Positions 1-8,167 of a stretch of 64,000 bases of DNA are shown here, piece by piece. How positions within the stretch are numbered: the first letter of the stretch is position 1; every line of letters starts with the position of its first letter. A model generated the notes under the pieces. It was not told where the DNA came from and ran no database searches. It was given only the letters and a program-made list of their open reading frames with translations. A program made the translations under genes and the position numbers. This DNA comes from Neisseriaceae bacterium CLB008 (GTDB taxonomy: Bacteria > Pseudomonadota > Gammaproteobacteria > Burkholderiales > Neisseriaceae): contig CP166133.1 in assembly GCA_041228285.1 (NCBI GenBank), forward strand, positions 2,141,380-2,205,379, given 5' to 3'.

Positions 1-682
1 GGCCCAGCATCACGCTGGCACAGCCCGTTTCTTGCTTGATTTGCACATAGTCGGCCAAGGTAAACACATCACCATTAGCCGTCACAGGGATACTGATGGC
101 CTGCGCAATCTTGCGAATCCAAATCCAATGGGCCGGTGGCGTATAGCCTTCCACCTTGGTGCGCGCATGCACCACCAGCTCAGCTGCGCCGCCCGCCTCT
201 ATCGCCTGGGCGCACTCGATGGCCAAGGCCTTATCCTCATAACCAAGGCGCATTTTCGCCGTCAGCGCGATGTGATCGGGCAGACCTTGACGCAGCGTGC
301 GCACAATGTCGTAAATGGCTTCAGGCTCTTTGAGCAATACCGCGCCACCTTTATGCTTGTTCACCGTAGGGGCTGGGCAACCAAAGTTCAGATCAATCTG
401 CTGGGCGCCATAATCCACCACGTTGAGCGCATTGGCCAGCATATTGGGGGCATCTGAGCCTAAAAGCTGCACCACGCAGGGCACGCCGCTAGGGGTGAGG
501 CTATTGTGGGCCAGCTCCGGCGCATGCTTCAGCCAGGTCGGTTTACTGTGCACGGTGTGGGTAATGCGCACAAATTCGCTGACGCAAGCATCAAACCCAC
601 CAATGTCGGTCAACAAAATGCGCATCACGTCATCGACTAAACCTTGCATAGGGGCTAAAATTAAACGCATTGACAAGCTCAT
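1..682 (-). CDS. dusC: tRNA-dihydrouridine synthase, DusC-like (3' end outside window)
   Basis: Flavoenzyme that reduces a uridine in the tRNA D-loop to dihydrouridine. The minus strand is open from about 682 to the window edge, giving roughly 227 residues of the N-terminal TIM-barrel half. Visible family marks are the LAPMQG start, an IDLNFGCPAP segment with the catalytic Cys, a KMRLGYED segment and HARTKVEGY. The start around LAPMQG followed by VDDVMR and the FVRIT segment resembles the DusC subfamily (tRNA U16) rather than DusA or DusB; this assignment is inferred from memory of the family. Two in-frame ATGs (682 and 670) are possible and neither has a clear Shine-Dalgarno sequence. It is divergent from the nucleoside hydrolase, with only about 40 bp between them. 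Confidence 0.85.
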   Translation of the reverse strand, partial: MSLSMRLILAPMQGLVDDVMRILLTDIGGFDACVSEFVRITHTVHSKPTWLKHAPELAHNSLTPSGVPCVVQLLGSDAPNMLANALNVVDYGAQQIDLNFGCPAPTVNKHKGGAVLLKEPEAIYDIVRTLRQGLPDHIALTAKMRLGYEDKALAIECAQAIEAGGAAELVVHARTKVEGYTPPAHWIWIRKIAQAISIPVTANGDVFTLADYVQIKQETGCASVMLG

Positions 683-721
683 GAGGAAGAAAGAAAGCGA
701 TTTTACCGCTTTTTCACCATT

Positions 722-1675
722 ATGACCCAAAAACCCATCATTATTATCGACACTGACCCTGGTCAAGACGATGCCGCCGCCATTTTAATGGCCTTTGGCT
801 TTGCCAATCAAAACCTCGCCGACATCGCCGCCATCACCACGGTGGCGGGTAACGTGGGCCTTGAACTAACCAGTAAAAACGCGCGCATTATTTGCGACTG
901 GGCCAATCAGCCACACACGCCGGTTTACGCCGGAGCGGCCAAGCCTTTAATTGAAAAGCTGGTCACCGCAGAAGACGTTCACGGCAAAAATGGCCTGGAC
1001 GGCGTGCCGCTACACGAGCCCCAAACCCCGCTCAAAAGCCTGCATGCCGTGCCATTTTTAATCGAAACCCTACTCGCGGCGGCACCCAACAGCATTACCC
1101 TCTGCCCCATCGGCCCGCTCACCAATATTGCCCAAGCCTTAAGCTTGGCACCGGAGTGCGCAGAAGGCATTAAAGAGATCGTTCTGATGGGCGGCACCTA
1201 TTTTGAAGCCGGCAACATCACGCCTGCCGCCGAATTTAACTTTTTCGTCGATCCTCACGCAGCCCAAATCGTGCTACAAAGCGGCGTGCCGATCACGATC
1301 TTACCGCTGGACGTGACCCACAAAGCCTGCGTCACGCAACCGCGCATGAACGCACTCAAAGCCTTGGGCAATGCCAATGGCCCGCGCCTGGCGGCTATTT
1401 TGCAAAGCTATGAGCGCTACGACATTCAACAGTTTGGCTTAGACGGCGGCCCTCTGCATGACCCCTGCGCCCTCGCTTATGCGGTGTTCCCTGAGCTCTT
1501 CAGCGGTAAGAAGGTTGCCGTCAACGTGGAAACCCACGGCACCTTCACCATGGGTGCCAGCGTGGTTGACTGGTGGCAAAAAGGTCCGCAGCCGGCCAAC
1601 GCTAACTGGATCACCGACGTGGATGCAGACGGCCTCTTTGCCAAGCTGACCGCCGCCATTGCCACCCTACCTTAA
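722..1675 (+). CDS. Inosine-uridine-type nucleoside hydrolase
   Basis: Predicted calcium-dependent N-ribohydrolase that splits nucleosides into base and ribose for salvage in the cytoplasm. The 317-residue protein has the signature DTDPGQDDAAA at residues 10-20, whose aspartates bind calcium and ribose, the FNFFVDPHAA segment in the middle and a C-terminal LHDPCALAY segment supplying the last calcium ligand and a nearby histidine. Length is normal for the RihA/RihB/RihC family. Which nucleosides are used cannot be read from sequence. The ATG lies about 40 bp from the divergent dus gene, so the two share a short promoter region. The next gene begins 22 bp downstream and may be co-transcribed. 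Confidence 0.9.
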   Translation: MTQKPIIIIDTDPGQDDAAAILMAFGFANQNLADIAAITTVAGNVGLELTSKNARIICDWANQPHTPVYAGAAKPLIEKLVTAEDVHGKNGLDGVPLHEPQTPLKSLHAVPFLIETLLAAAPNSITLCPIGPLTNIAQALSLAPECAEGIKEIVLMGGTYFEAGNITPAAEFNFFVDPHAAQIVLQSGVPITILPLDVTHKACVTQPRMNALKALGNANGPRLAAILQSYERYDIQQFGLDGGPLHDPCALAYAVFPELFSGKKVAVNVETHGTFTMGASVVDWWQKGPQPANANWITDVDADGLFAKLTAAIATLP

Positions 1676-1697
1676 TCCATAACTTAAAGATAACCCC

Positions 1698-1916
1698 ATG
1701 ATCAAACGCGGTATTTACCAGCATTATAAAGGCGCCCACTACGAAGTTTTGGGCATCGCCCGCCACAGTGAAACAGAAGCTGAATTAGTGGTTTACCGAA
1801 CCCTCTATGGCCAGTATGATTTGTGGGTGCGCCCTCTAGACATGTTCGCCGAAACCGTCAATATAGACGGCCAAGAACGGCCACGCTTTGCCCTGATCAA
1901 AGCCCACAACGATTAA
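1698..1916 (+). CDS. DUF1653 family small protein
   Basis: A 72-residue cytoplasmic protein of the DUF1653 family. The family core is visible: a GIYQHYKGAHYEVLG start, a central VVYRTLYG segment and a WVRPLDMF segment. No catalytic function is established for the family, and I infer none. It sits 22 bp after the nucleoside hydrolase and 23 bp before the first msrA, so the four genes from 722 to 3029 form a likely co-directional transcription unit ending at the hairpin near 3046. Confidence 0.85.
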   Translation: MIKRGIYQHYKGAHYEVLGIARHSETEAELVVYRTLYGQYDLWVRPLDMFAETVNIDGQERPRFALIKAHND

Positions 1917-1939
1917 ACACATTCACTCAAGGGAATCAT

Positions 1940-2467
1940 ATGGAACAAGCTACATTTGCCGCCGGCTGCTTTTGGTGTATCGAAGCTATATTTAGCCAGC
2001 TTAAAGGCGTCCACAGCGCCGTCGCAGGCTACACCGACGGCGCCGACCCCAAACCCACCTACGAAGCCGTGTGTACCGGTGCCACCGGCCATGCAGAAGC
2101 GGTTCAGATCAGCTTCGACCCCAATATTATTCAATACCAAGACTTATTAAACATTGTCTTTGCCCTACACGATCCGACCTCGCTTAACCGCCAGGGCGGC
2201 GACGTCGGCACCCAATACCGCAGCGCCATGTATTATCATGACGAGGCTCAAAAAGCTCAGATCCTAGCCACTATGGCCGATCTGGCGCCACACTATCCTG
2301 ACCCCTTGGTCACCGAAGTCAAACCCGCGGTGACGTTCTACACCGCAGAAGACTACCATCAAGGCTATTTCTTAAAGAATCCTGAACGCGGCGGCTATTG
2401 CCAAGCCGTGGTGGCGCCTAAGTTTGTGCGCGCCAAGGCCAAGTTTGCTGAATTTTGGCGTGATTAA
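1940..2467 (+). CDS. msrA: Peptide methionine sulfoxide reductase MsrA (copy 1)
   Basis: Reduces the S-epimer of methionine sulfoxide in proteins or as free amino acid, using a catalytic cysteine regenerated by thioredoxin. The 175-residue protein begins at the ATG at 1940, preceded by AAGGGA at a normal distance; an upstream in-frame start lies inside the DUF1653 gene and is rejected. Cys10 in GCFWC is the catalytic cysteine, and a second cysteine (Cys13) and the C-terminal GGYC cysteine are candidates for resolving residues. The EDYHQGYF segment is typical of MsrA. A second, closely similar msrA follows 25 bp downstream. Confidence 0.95.
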   Translation: MEQATFAAGCFWCIEAIFSQLKGVHSAVAGYTDGADPKPTYEAVCTGATGHAEAVQISFDPNIIQYQDLLNIVFALHDPTSLNRQGGDVGTQYRSAMYYHDEAQKAQILATMADLAPHYPDPLVTEVKPAVTFYTAEDYHQGYFLKNPERGGYCQAVVAPKFVRAKAKFAEFWRD

Positions 2468-2492
2468 ACGCCCTCTTTGAAAAGGAACCATC

Positions 2493-3029
2493 ATGGCACG
2501 AGCACTTTTTGCAGCAGGCTGTTTTTGGTGTATTGAAGCAGTATTCAGTCAACTCAAAGGCGTGGAATCCGCTATTTCTGGCTATAGCGACGGCGACACG
2601 ATCGACCCCAGCTATGAAGCCGTTTGCGCGGGCGAGACCAATCATGCCGAAGTGGTGCAGGTGACCTTCGACCCAGAAGTCATCCAATACCAAGACTTGT
2701 TAAATATCTTGTTTGCTCTGCACGACCCGACTGCAGTGGATCAGCGACACTACAGCGACACGCCCAGTAAGCAGTACAGCAGTGCCGTGTACTACACCGA
2801 TGCCGACCAAAAGGCTCAGGCCTTAGCCACCATCGAGGAGCTGGCACCGCATTACGAACGGCCGATTGTGACCGCAGTCAAACCAGCGGCCACCTTTTAC
2901 CCGGCTGAGGAATATCACCAGGGCTACTTTATGAAGAACCCTGAGGCAGGCGGCTATTGCCAGGCCGTGGTGGCGCCCAAATTCGTCAAAGCCAAGGCCA
3001 AGTTTGCCGAATTTTGGCGCGATGCCTAG
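2493..3029 (+). CDS. msrA: Peptide methionine sulfoxide reductase MsrA (copy 2, tandem duplicate)
   Basis: Second MsrA, 178 residues, with the same GCFWC active site at residues 10-14, the same EEYHQGYF segment and an almost identical C-terminal quarter (GGYCQAVVAPKF followed by KAKAKFAEFWRD). The middle differs by many substitutions and a short insertion containing DQRHYSD where copy 1 has NRQGGD. The start has AAAGGA about nine bases upstream. Both copies keep all visible catalytic residues, so both are expected to be active. It is followed by a strong terminator hairpin. Confidence 0.95.
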   Translation: MARALFAAGCFWCIEAVFSQLKGVESAISGYSDGDTIDPSYEAVCAGETNHAEVVQVTFDPEVIQYQDLLNILFALHDPTAVDQRHYSDTPSKQYSSAVYYTDADQKAQALATIEELAPHYERPIVTAVKPAATFYPAEEYHQGYFMKNPEAGGYCQAVVAPKFVKAKAKFAEFWRDA

Positions 3030-3045
3030 CGCCGAATAACACCAC

Positions 3046-3070
3046 AGAGACCGCCTTGGCGGTCTCTTTA
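3046..3070 (+). terminator. Rho-independent terminator after msrA pair
   Basis: Nine-base-pair stem GAGACCGCC / GGCGGTCTC with a TT loop, followed by a short T-rich tail. It ends the 722-3029 gene group. Confidence 0.8.
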
Positions 3071-3147
3071 TGATTCATTGTCTAGCGCCGGCTGCCGTAA
3101 AAACCAGCAAAGCAAGCCGATCTGATGGCTTTTGCAGCAAAGCCACT

Positions 3148-3175
3148 TTGAGACTATGAAAAAACCCTTTAGAAT
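3148..3175 (+). promoter_or_regulatory. Predicted sigma70-type promoter of nadK
   Basis: TTGAGA at 3148-3153 and TAGAAT at 3170-3175 with a 16-bp spacer. The predicted transcription start falls at or next to the nadK ATG at 3182, and no clear Shine-Dalgarno sequence lies between, so the transcript could be leaderless or nearly so. Confidence 0.45.
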
Positions 3176-3181
3176 AGAGCC

Positions 3182-4069
3182 ATGAATAGCTTATTTAAAC
3201 ACGTCGGTTTGGTGACCCGCCCCGACACGCCCAATATAAAAGAAGACGTCAGTCTGCTGATCGACTTCTTGTGCGCGCAAGGGATTAAGGTTTACCTAGA
3301 AAAAGACCACGACAACGACTTCTTAAACGACTTCGTTTCCGACGTATGCTTAAGCGTAGACAAAGACACCTTAGGCAAGGTCTGCGACCTCGTCTTGGTA
3401 CTGGGCGGCGACGGCACCTTGCTGTCGGTGGCGCGCAAAATCGCCCCCTATAAAGTCCCCCTCATCGGCATCAACCAAGGTCGCCTGGGTTTCATGACCG
3501 ACATTCCGCGCGAGAACATGCTCGACGTTTTAAAACCCATGTTCCTCGGTGAATTCATGCCCGAAGAGCGCATCCTGCTAGAGGCCACCATTGAGCGCGC
3601 AGGCCAACCCATCAAGACCTCGCTGGCGCTCAACGACGTAGTGTTTAGCCGCAGCGGCATGGGCCAAATGGTCGAGTTTGAAGTGTTTGTAGACGGTCAA
3701 TTCGTTTACACCCAACGCTCAGATGGCCTCATTGTGTCCACGCCAACTGGCTCGACCGCCTACTCCCTGGCCGCTGGCGGCCCGATTCTGCACCCTACCT
3801 TACCCGCCATTGCGCTGGTGCCGATTTGCCCGCAATCGATGAACAATCGACCGATCGCCATTCCCGACACCTGCAAGGTCGAAGTATTGCTGACCAAAGG
3901 GCTGGATACCCGCATCCACTTTGACGGCCAATCGCTGTACGACTTAGATGAATTAGACCGTATTTTCATCCGCCGCTACCAAAATAGCCTGCGCATTCTC
4001 CATCCGCTAGACTACAATTATTACGGCACCTTACGCCAAAAACTTCATTGGGGCGAACGCTTAGTTTAG
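3182..4069 (+). CDS. nadK: NAD kinase
   Basis: ATP-dependent phosphorylation of NAD to NADP in the cytoplasm. The 295-residue protein has the diagnostic GGDGTLL motif at residues 75-81, the INQGRLGFM segment, and the nucleotide-binding TPTGSTAYSLAAGGP segment in the second domain. Length is typical. The ATG is supported by the conserved FKHVGLVTRP start and by the promoter immediately upstream, although no strong ribosome binding site is seen. recN follows eight bases after the stop codon; the nadK-recN order is common in beta- and gammaproteobacteria. Confidence 0.96.
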   Translation: MNSLFKHVGLVTRPDTPNIKEDVSLLIDFLCAQGIKVYLEKDHDNDFLNDFVSDVCLSVDKDTLGKVCDLVLVLGGDGTLLSVARKIAPYKVPLIGINQGRLGFMTDIPRENMLDVLKPMFLGEFMPEERILLEATIERAGQPIKTSLALNDVVFSRSGMGQMVEFEVFVDGQFVYTQRSDGLIVSTPTGSTAYSLAAGGPILHPTLPAIALVPICPQSMNNRPIAIPDTCKVEVLLTKGLDTRIHFDGQSLYDLDELDRIFIRRYQNSLRILHPLDYNYYGTLRQKLHWGERLV

Positions 4070-4077
4070 GATCATTC

Positions 4078-5739
4078 ATGCTGTTGACGCTTACGCTTTC
4101 TGACTTTGTGATTGTGGATAAACTCCACCTTGATTTTGACACCGGCTTCACCGTTTTAACCGGTGAAACCGGCGCGGGTAAATCCATTACCTTGGATGCG
4201 CTCGGCCTACTGATGGGCGATAAAGCCGACTACAGCCAAGTGCGCCACGGCGCCAAAGATGCTCAATTCTCCGCCCTTTTCGACATCAGCCAGCTGCCCC
4301 ACACGCAAGCGCTGTTGCTGGAACAAGGCCTCATCCAAGAAGGTGAGACTGAGCTGGCCATTCGCCGCATCATCGACGCCAAAGGCCGCAGCCGCAGCTT
4401 CATCAACGACCAAACCGTGACCTTGGCCCAACTGAAAACCGTTGGCGAGCAGTTAATCGACATTCACGGCCAAAATGCCCACCATTCGCTCAACAATGAG
4501 GCCACCCAGCGTGCCTTACTGGACGAATATTCAGGTAATTTAAGCCTCGCCAAAGACGTGCGCCTTGCCTATCAGGGCTGGCAGCAGCAAAAGCAGGCCC
4601 TAGAAAAAGCCCGAACTCAATCCGACCTACTCGAAGTTGAGCGCGAGCGCCTCAACTGGCAAATCAACGAGCTATCGGAGCTGAACCTCAGCGCCGGCGA
4701 ATGGGCCGACCTGAGCCAAAGCCACCACACCCTCGCCCACGCCGCCGACCTACTCGAAGCCGCCGGCTTTGTCGAACAGCTGGTGAACGAGGACGAGCTG
4801 AATTTACTGCGCATGGTCTACCAATGCCAAAACAAGCTCAGTCCACTGGTACAGGTACACGCCAAATTTGAAGAAAGCCTCGCCCTCTTAAATTCAATTG
4901 AGGCCGAACTGAGCGAGGTGGCCCACGCCATGCGCGACGTCAGCAGCCAAATTGAAATCGACCCCAATGAATTGGCCAAAAAAGAGGCCCGCATCAACGA
5001 GCTGGTCAATATTGCGCGCAAATACCGGATCGAACCTGAAATTCTGCCGCAGAAATATCAGCAGCTGCGCGATGAATTGGCCACTTTAGAAGCCGCCAAT
5101 GATTTGGCCAGCTTAGAAAAACAGGTTGAACAGGCCTATGAAGCCTACCACACCATCGCCCAAAAGCTGAGCAAGAAACGCAACGAAGCGGCGCAAAAAC
5201 TGGCCGATGAAACCACGGCCCACATGCAAGACTTAGCCATGGCGGGCGCCCAGTTCGCCATCTCTTTACATCCGCTAGACGACCCTCAAGCCTATGGTTT
5301 GGAGTCAGTGGAGTATCAGGTGGCCATGAACAAGGGGGCGCCGCTGCGGGCCTTGAATAAAGTGGCTTCTGGCGGTGAGCTCTCGCGCATCAGCCTAGCC
5401 CTACAGGTGGTCACCAGCCAATACACCAAAGTCCCCACCTTGATTTTTGACGAAGTCGACACCGGCATCGGCGGGCGCGTGGCGCAAATCGTGGGCAAGG
5501 CATTAAAAACGCTGGGCCTACACTATCAAGTTTTGGCCATTACCCACCTACCCCAGGTTGCCGCCTGCGGCGACCAGCATTGGCAGGTGGCCAAACACGA
5601 AACCGCAGAGCATACGGTCAGCCAGATTCATGTTCTCAACACTGAGCAAAGGGTGGCGGAAATCGCCCGCATGCTCGGCGGCGAAGTGGTGACCGACACC
5701 ACATTGGAACACGCCAAAGAATTGCTATCGGCCCAATAG
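4078..5739 (+). CDS. recN: DNA repair protein RecN
   Basis: SMC-like ATPase acting in recombinational repair of double-strand breaks. The chosen ATG at 4078 gives 553 residues, the usual family length, and has AGGA ten bases upstream overlapping the nadK stop; a longer reading starting inside nadK is rejected. Walker A GETGAGKS lies at residues 29-36; a long helical, probably coiled-coil middle region follows; near the C-terminus are the ABC signature ASGGELSR and Walker B LIFDEVDTGIGG. Terminated by a strong hairpin. Confidence 0.96.
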   Translation: MLLTLTLSDFVIVDKLHLDFDTGFTVLTGETGAGKSITLDALGLLMGDKADYSQVRHGAKDAQFSALFDISQLPHTQALLLEQGLIQEGETELAIRRIIDAKGRSRSFINDQTVTLAQLKTVGEQLIDIHGQNAHHSLNNEATQRALLDEYSGNLSLAKDVRLAYQGWQQQKQALEKARTQSDLLEVERERLNWQINELSELNLSAGEWADLSQSHHTLAHAADLLEAAGFVEQLVNEDELNLLRMVYQCQNKLSPLVQVHAKFEESLALLNSIEAELSEVAHAMRDVSSQIEIDPNELAKKEARINELVNIARKYRIEPEILPQKYQQLRDELATLEAANDLASLEKQVEQAYEAYHTIAQKLSKKRNEAAQKLADETTAHMQDLAMAGAQFAISLHPLDDPQAYGLESVEYQVAMNKGAPLRALNKVASGGELSRISLALQVVTSQYTKVPTLIFDEVDTGIGGRVAQIVGKALKTLGLHYQVLAITHLPQVAACGDQHWQVAKHETAEHTVSQIHVLNTEQRVAEIARMLGGEVVTDTTLEHAKELLSAQ

Positions 5740-5757
5740 CTTGACTCATTGAAACCG

Positions 5758-5789
5758 AACGCCAGCCCATCCTTGAGGCTGGCGTTTTT
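5758..5789 (+). terminator. Rho-independent terminator after recN
   Basis: Ten-base-pair stem AACGCCAGCC / GGCTGGCGTT with a nine-base loop and following T run. Confidence 0.9.
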
Positions 5790-5973
5790 GTTTACCCGTC
5801 AGGGCGACAGCCCACCGCCCCCAATAACAAACAAAAACATACAATAGAATCAACAGATAGCCCTGTTTTCAGGCTCATTTAAGCAGCGTATTCTAAGGTT
5901 AGCGCACAACCACTGCCGTTGTACTGACCCATCGCCCTTCTATGGTGCCCCTAACCCTTAGTGGAGACAGAGC

Positions 5974-7128
5974 ATGAATACCGCTTGCCTAGAGCCAATA
6001 CAGCCCCCTCAAAATCACTGGTATCGGATGGCGCACACGCTGCTACAGCAGGCTGACATCACCATCAATGGTGTTGAGCCTTTTGACCTGCAAGTGCATC
6101 ATCCCAAGCTATTTGAACGCATTTTAAAAGAGGGCTCTTTAGGCCTCGGTGAAAGCTATATGGATGGTTGGTGGCAGTGCCAGCGCCTAGACATGTTTTT
6201 TGAACGTGTGTTAAGAAACGATTTAGAATGCGCCATGCCGCTACGCTGGCAAGATAGCCTACGCCTCTTAAGCGCGCGCCTATTTAACCACCAATCCCTA
6301 CGGCGTGCTTGGCAGGTAGGAAAACATCACTATGATTTAGGCAATGATTTATTTAACCTCATGCTCGACCCTCATCTCCAATACTCCTGCGCCTATTGGC
6401 TAAGAGCCAGCACTTTAGAAGAAGCCCAAGAACATAAGCTACGCCTAATTTGTGAGAAGCTGTGCCTGAAGCCAGGCCAAACCTTATTAGACATTGGCTG
6501 CGGCTGGGGTGGGCTCGCCGCCTATGCAGCACGCCACTATGGTGTCAGCGTGGTCGGCCTCACCATATCAGTAGCGCAGCAGCGCTTGGCCCAAACCCAT
6601 TGCCAAGGCCTAGACGTCGACATTAGATTGCAAGACTATAGAACATTAGCGCAGACGTTTGATCGCGTGGTGTCGGTGGGTATGTTTGAACACGTTGGCC
6701 CTAAAAATTACCGCACCTTCTTTCAGCGTGTGCGCCACTGCCTCAGGGCCGATGGCCTCTTCTTGCTGCACAGCATCGGCACCAACCACACCAGCCAGCG
6801 CGTCGATCCGTGGATAGAAAAATACATTTTCCCAAACGGTAAGCTGCCTTCGTTAGCCCAAATCGGTCAGGCCAGCGAAGGCCTTTTCGTTATGGAGGAC
6901 TGGCATAATTTTGGTGCCGACTACGACCTCACCCTGATGGCTTGGCAACAGCGATTTAAAGCAGCTTGGCCAAGTTTAGCCAGCCATTATGGTGATCGCT
7001 TTGAGCGCATGTTTACCTATTACCTGCACGCCTGTGCGGGCGCTTTTCGGGCGCGCAACCTACAGCTGTGGCAAATCATGTTTAGCCCACAAGGTGTCGC
7101 AGGTGGGCTACGGGTGGCCAGAAGCTAA
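5974..7128 (+). CDS. cfa: Cyclopropane-fatty-acyl-phospholipid synthase
   Basis: Transfers a methylene group from S-adenosylmethionine to cis double bonds of membrane phospholipid acyl chains, typically in stationary or acid-stressed cells. The 384-residue protein has HYDLGNDLF at about 119-127, YSCAYW at 137-142 and the SAM-binding LLDIGCGWGG at 171-180, plus the FEHVGPKNY segment. Length and domain order match bacterial Cfa. The start has GGAGA about eight bases upstream. The 230-bp region upstream contains the recN terminator and presumably the promoter. It converges with the gene at 7132, only three bases apart, with no clear terminator between them. Confidence 0.96.
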   Translation: MNTACLEPIQPPQNHWYRMAHTLLQQADITINGVEPFDLQVHHPKLFERILKEGSLGLGESYMDGWWQCQRLDMFFERVLRNDLECAMPLRWQDSLRLLSARLFNHQSLRRAWQVGKHHYDLGNDLFNLMLDPHLQYSCAYWLRASTLEEAQEHKLRLICEKLCLKPGQTLLDIGCGWGGLAAYAARHYGVSVVGLTISVAQQRLAQTHCQGLDVDIRLQDYRTLAQTFDRVVSVGMFEHVGPKNYRTFFQRVRHCLRADGLFLLHSIGTNHTSQRVDPWIEKYIFPNGKLPSLAQIGQASEGLFVMEDWHNFGADYDLTLMAWQQRFKAAWPSLASHYGDRFERMFTYYLHACAGAFRARNLQLWQIMFSPQGVAGGLRVARS

Positions 7129-7131
7129 ACC

Positions 7132-7494
7132 TTAAGACGGGGATTTAATCGCGTAGCCTTGCAGCAATAAAGACGGGGATTTAGGCGATAAATTCAGATC
7201 GTATATCGGATGCACCATATGGCCAAAGCCCGTGTCCCACGGCAACTCGTCTGGGCGCACCACGCTTTGGCAGCCAAACAGCCGCGCCTTATACTGGAAC
7301 ACCAATACGTGCTCGCCCACGCCATTGGCCAAAAAGGGTTGGTCAATGCCCACGGCGCCGCCGATGTAGTCAGAACGCAACACCTGACAACCAAAGAGGG
7401 TCTCGCCCACGGCGGTGCGGCTCAGCTGAGCCAACTGCGCCTCCGTCATATTGATGTAGTGATTACCTTGTTCATCCAGTGCCACTTCAAACAT
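7132..7494 (-). CDS. Uncharacterised protein, paralogue of the gene at 7634
   Basis: A 120-residue, probably cytoplasmic protein of unknown function. It aligns along most of its length with the product of the upstream neighbour: both contain LTE/MTE-x-QLAQL, VGE-x-LF-x-C, QPFLA, a VFQY/IIQY segment and LPWD/FPWD. I recognise no named domain. The last 20 residues carry a KSPS motif twice, reflecting a direct repeat of AAGACGGGGATTTA 35 bp apart in the DNA. It overlaps no other gene and ends three bases from cfa, convergently. AGGAGGC is present just upstream of its ATG. Confidence 0.7.
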   Translation of the reverse strand: MFEVALDEQGNHYINMTEAQLAQLSRTAVGETLFGCQVLRSDYIGGAVGIDQPFLANGVGEHVLVFQYKARLFGCQSVVRPDELPWDTGFGHMVHPIYDLNLSPKSPSLLLQGYAIKSPS

Positions 7495-7577
7495 AGTGCC
7501 TCCTAAAACCGAATGGATTCAATTTAATAGAAACCTGCCTGATCACGCCCATCTTATCCTGATCGATCACAAAAACC

Positions 7578-7601
7578 AAACAAACCCGCTCATGGCGGGT
7601 T
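7578..7601 (-). terminator. Terminator of the gene at 7634
   Basis: Seven-base-pair stem AACCCGC / GCGGGTT with a five-base loop; on the minus strand it is followed by a T-rich stretch (interrupted A runs on the plus strand). Confidence 0.55.
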
Positions 7602-7633
7602 GATTTAATCCAGCTTAGGCCGCAGAGGCGACA

Positions 7634-7993
7634 TCATTGCGGGATGTTGTAAACGTAACAGCCCAGCGTTTGTTTAATGCTTGGGGTTAAACTCAAACCA
7701 TAAAGCCGCTGCAAGGCATCGTCCTGCCCTCGATCCCAAGGAAATGCTCCCTGCTTCACCATCACGCGCTTGCCGTAATAAACGCCTTCATATTGAATAA
7801 TAAGCTGATGATGGCCCAGCCTATCCGCTAAAAAAGGCTGGCCGATTTCAGCCTCAAGGCCATAATGCGAATCCACCACCAAACACTCAAATAAGCTCTC
7901 CCCAATGGGTAAACGACACAGCTGAGCAAGCTGTCCCTCGGTTAAGTCTAGGGCATGATCCCAGGATTGATCGGCAATCACGTGCATCATCAT
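7634..7993 (-). CDS. Uncharacterised protein, paralogue of the gene at 7132
   Basis: A 119-residue protein of unknown function and no signal peptide, related to the 120-residue product downstream (shared LTE-x-QLAQL, IGESLFEC, QPFLA, IQY and FPWD segments). Three successive ATGs open the frame; GGAAGG on the minus strand is seven bases from the third (7987), which is therefore the likeliest start. The two paralogues are separated by a terminator, so they may be expressed independently. No neighbour suggests a role. Confidence 0.7.
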   Translation of the reverse strand: MMMHVIADQSWDHALDLTEGQLAQLCRLPIGESLFECLVVDSHYGLEAEIGQPFLADRLGHHQLIIQYEGVYYGKRVMVKQGAFPWDRGQDDALQRLYGLSLTPSIKQTLGCYVYNIPQ

Positions 7994-8110
7994 CCTTCCT
8001 TTTCTGGTGGCGTTACCACACGCTGATCTGGCTTTAAAAATGCTTCAGAATGCTGGCTCTTGGCCACACAGCCATAAAATAAATAATAATACAATAGCAT
8101 AACAATAGAC

Positions 8111-8138
8111 AAAAAAATAGACCCTAAAAAGGGTCTAT
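8111..8138 (-). terminator. Rho-independent terminator of gyrA
   Basis: Eight-base-pair stem ATAGACCC / GGGTCTAT with a TAAAAA loop; the seven-A run on the plus strand gives the U tract for the minus-strand transcript. Confidence 0.9.
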
Positions 8139-8167
8139 CGTGGGCCAAGCTTAAATGATCAAACCAA

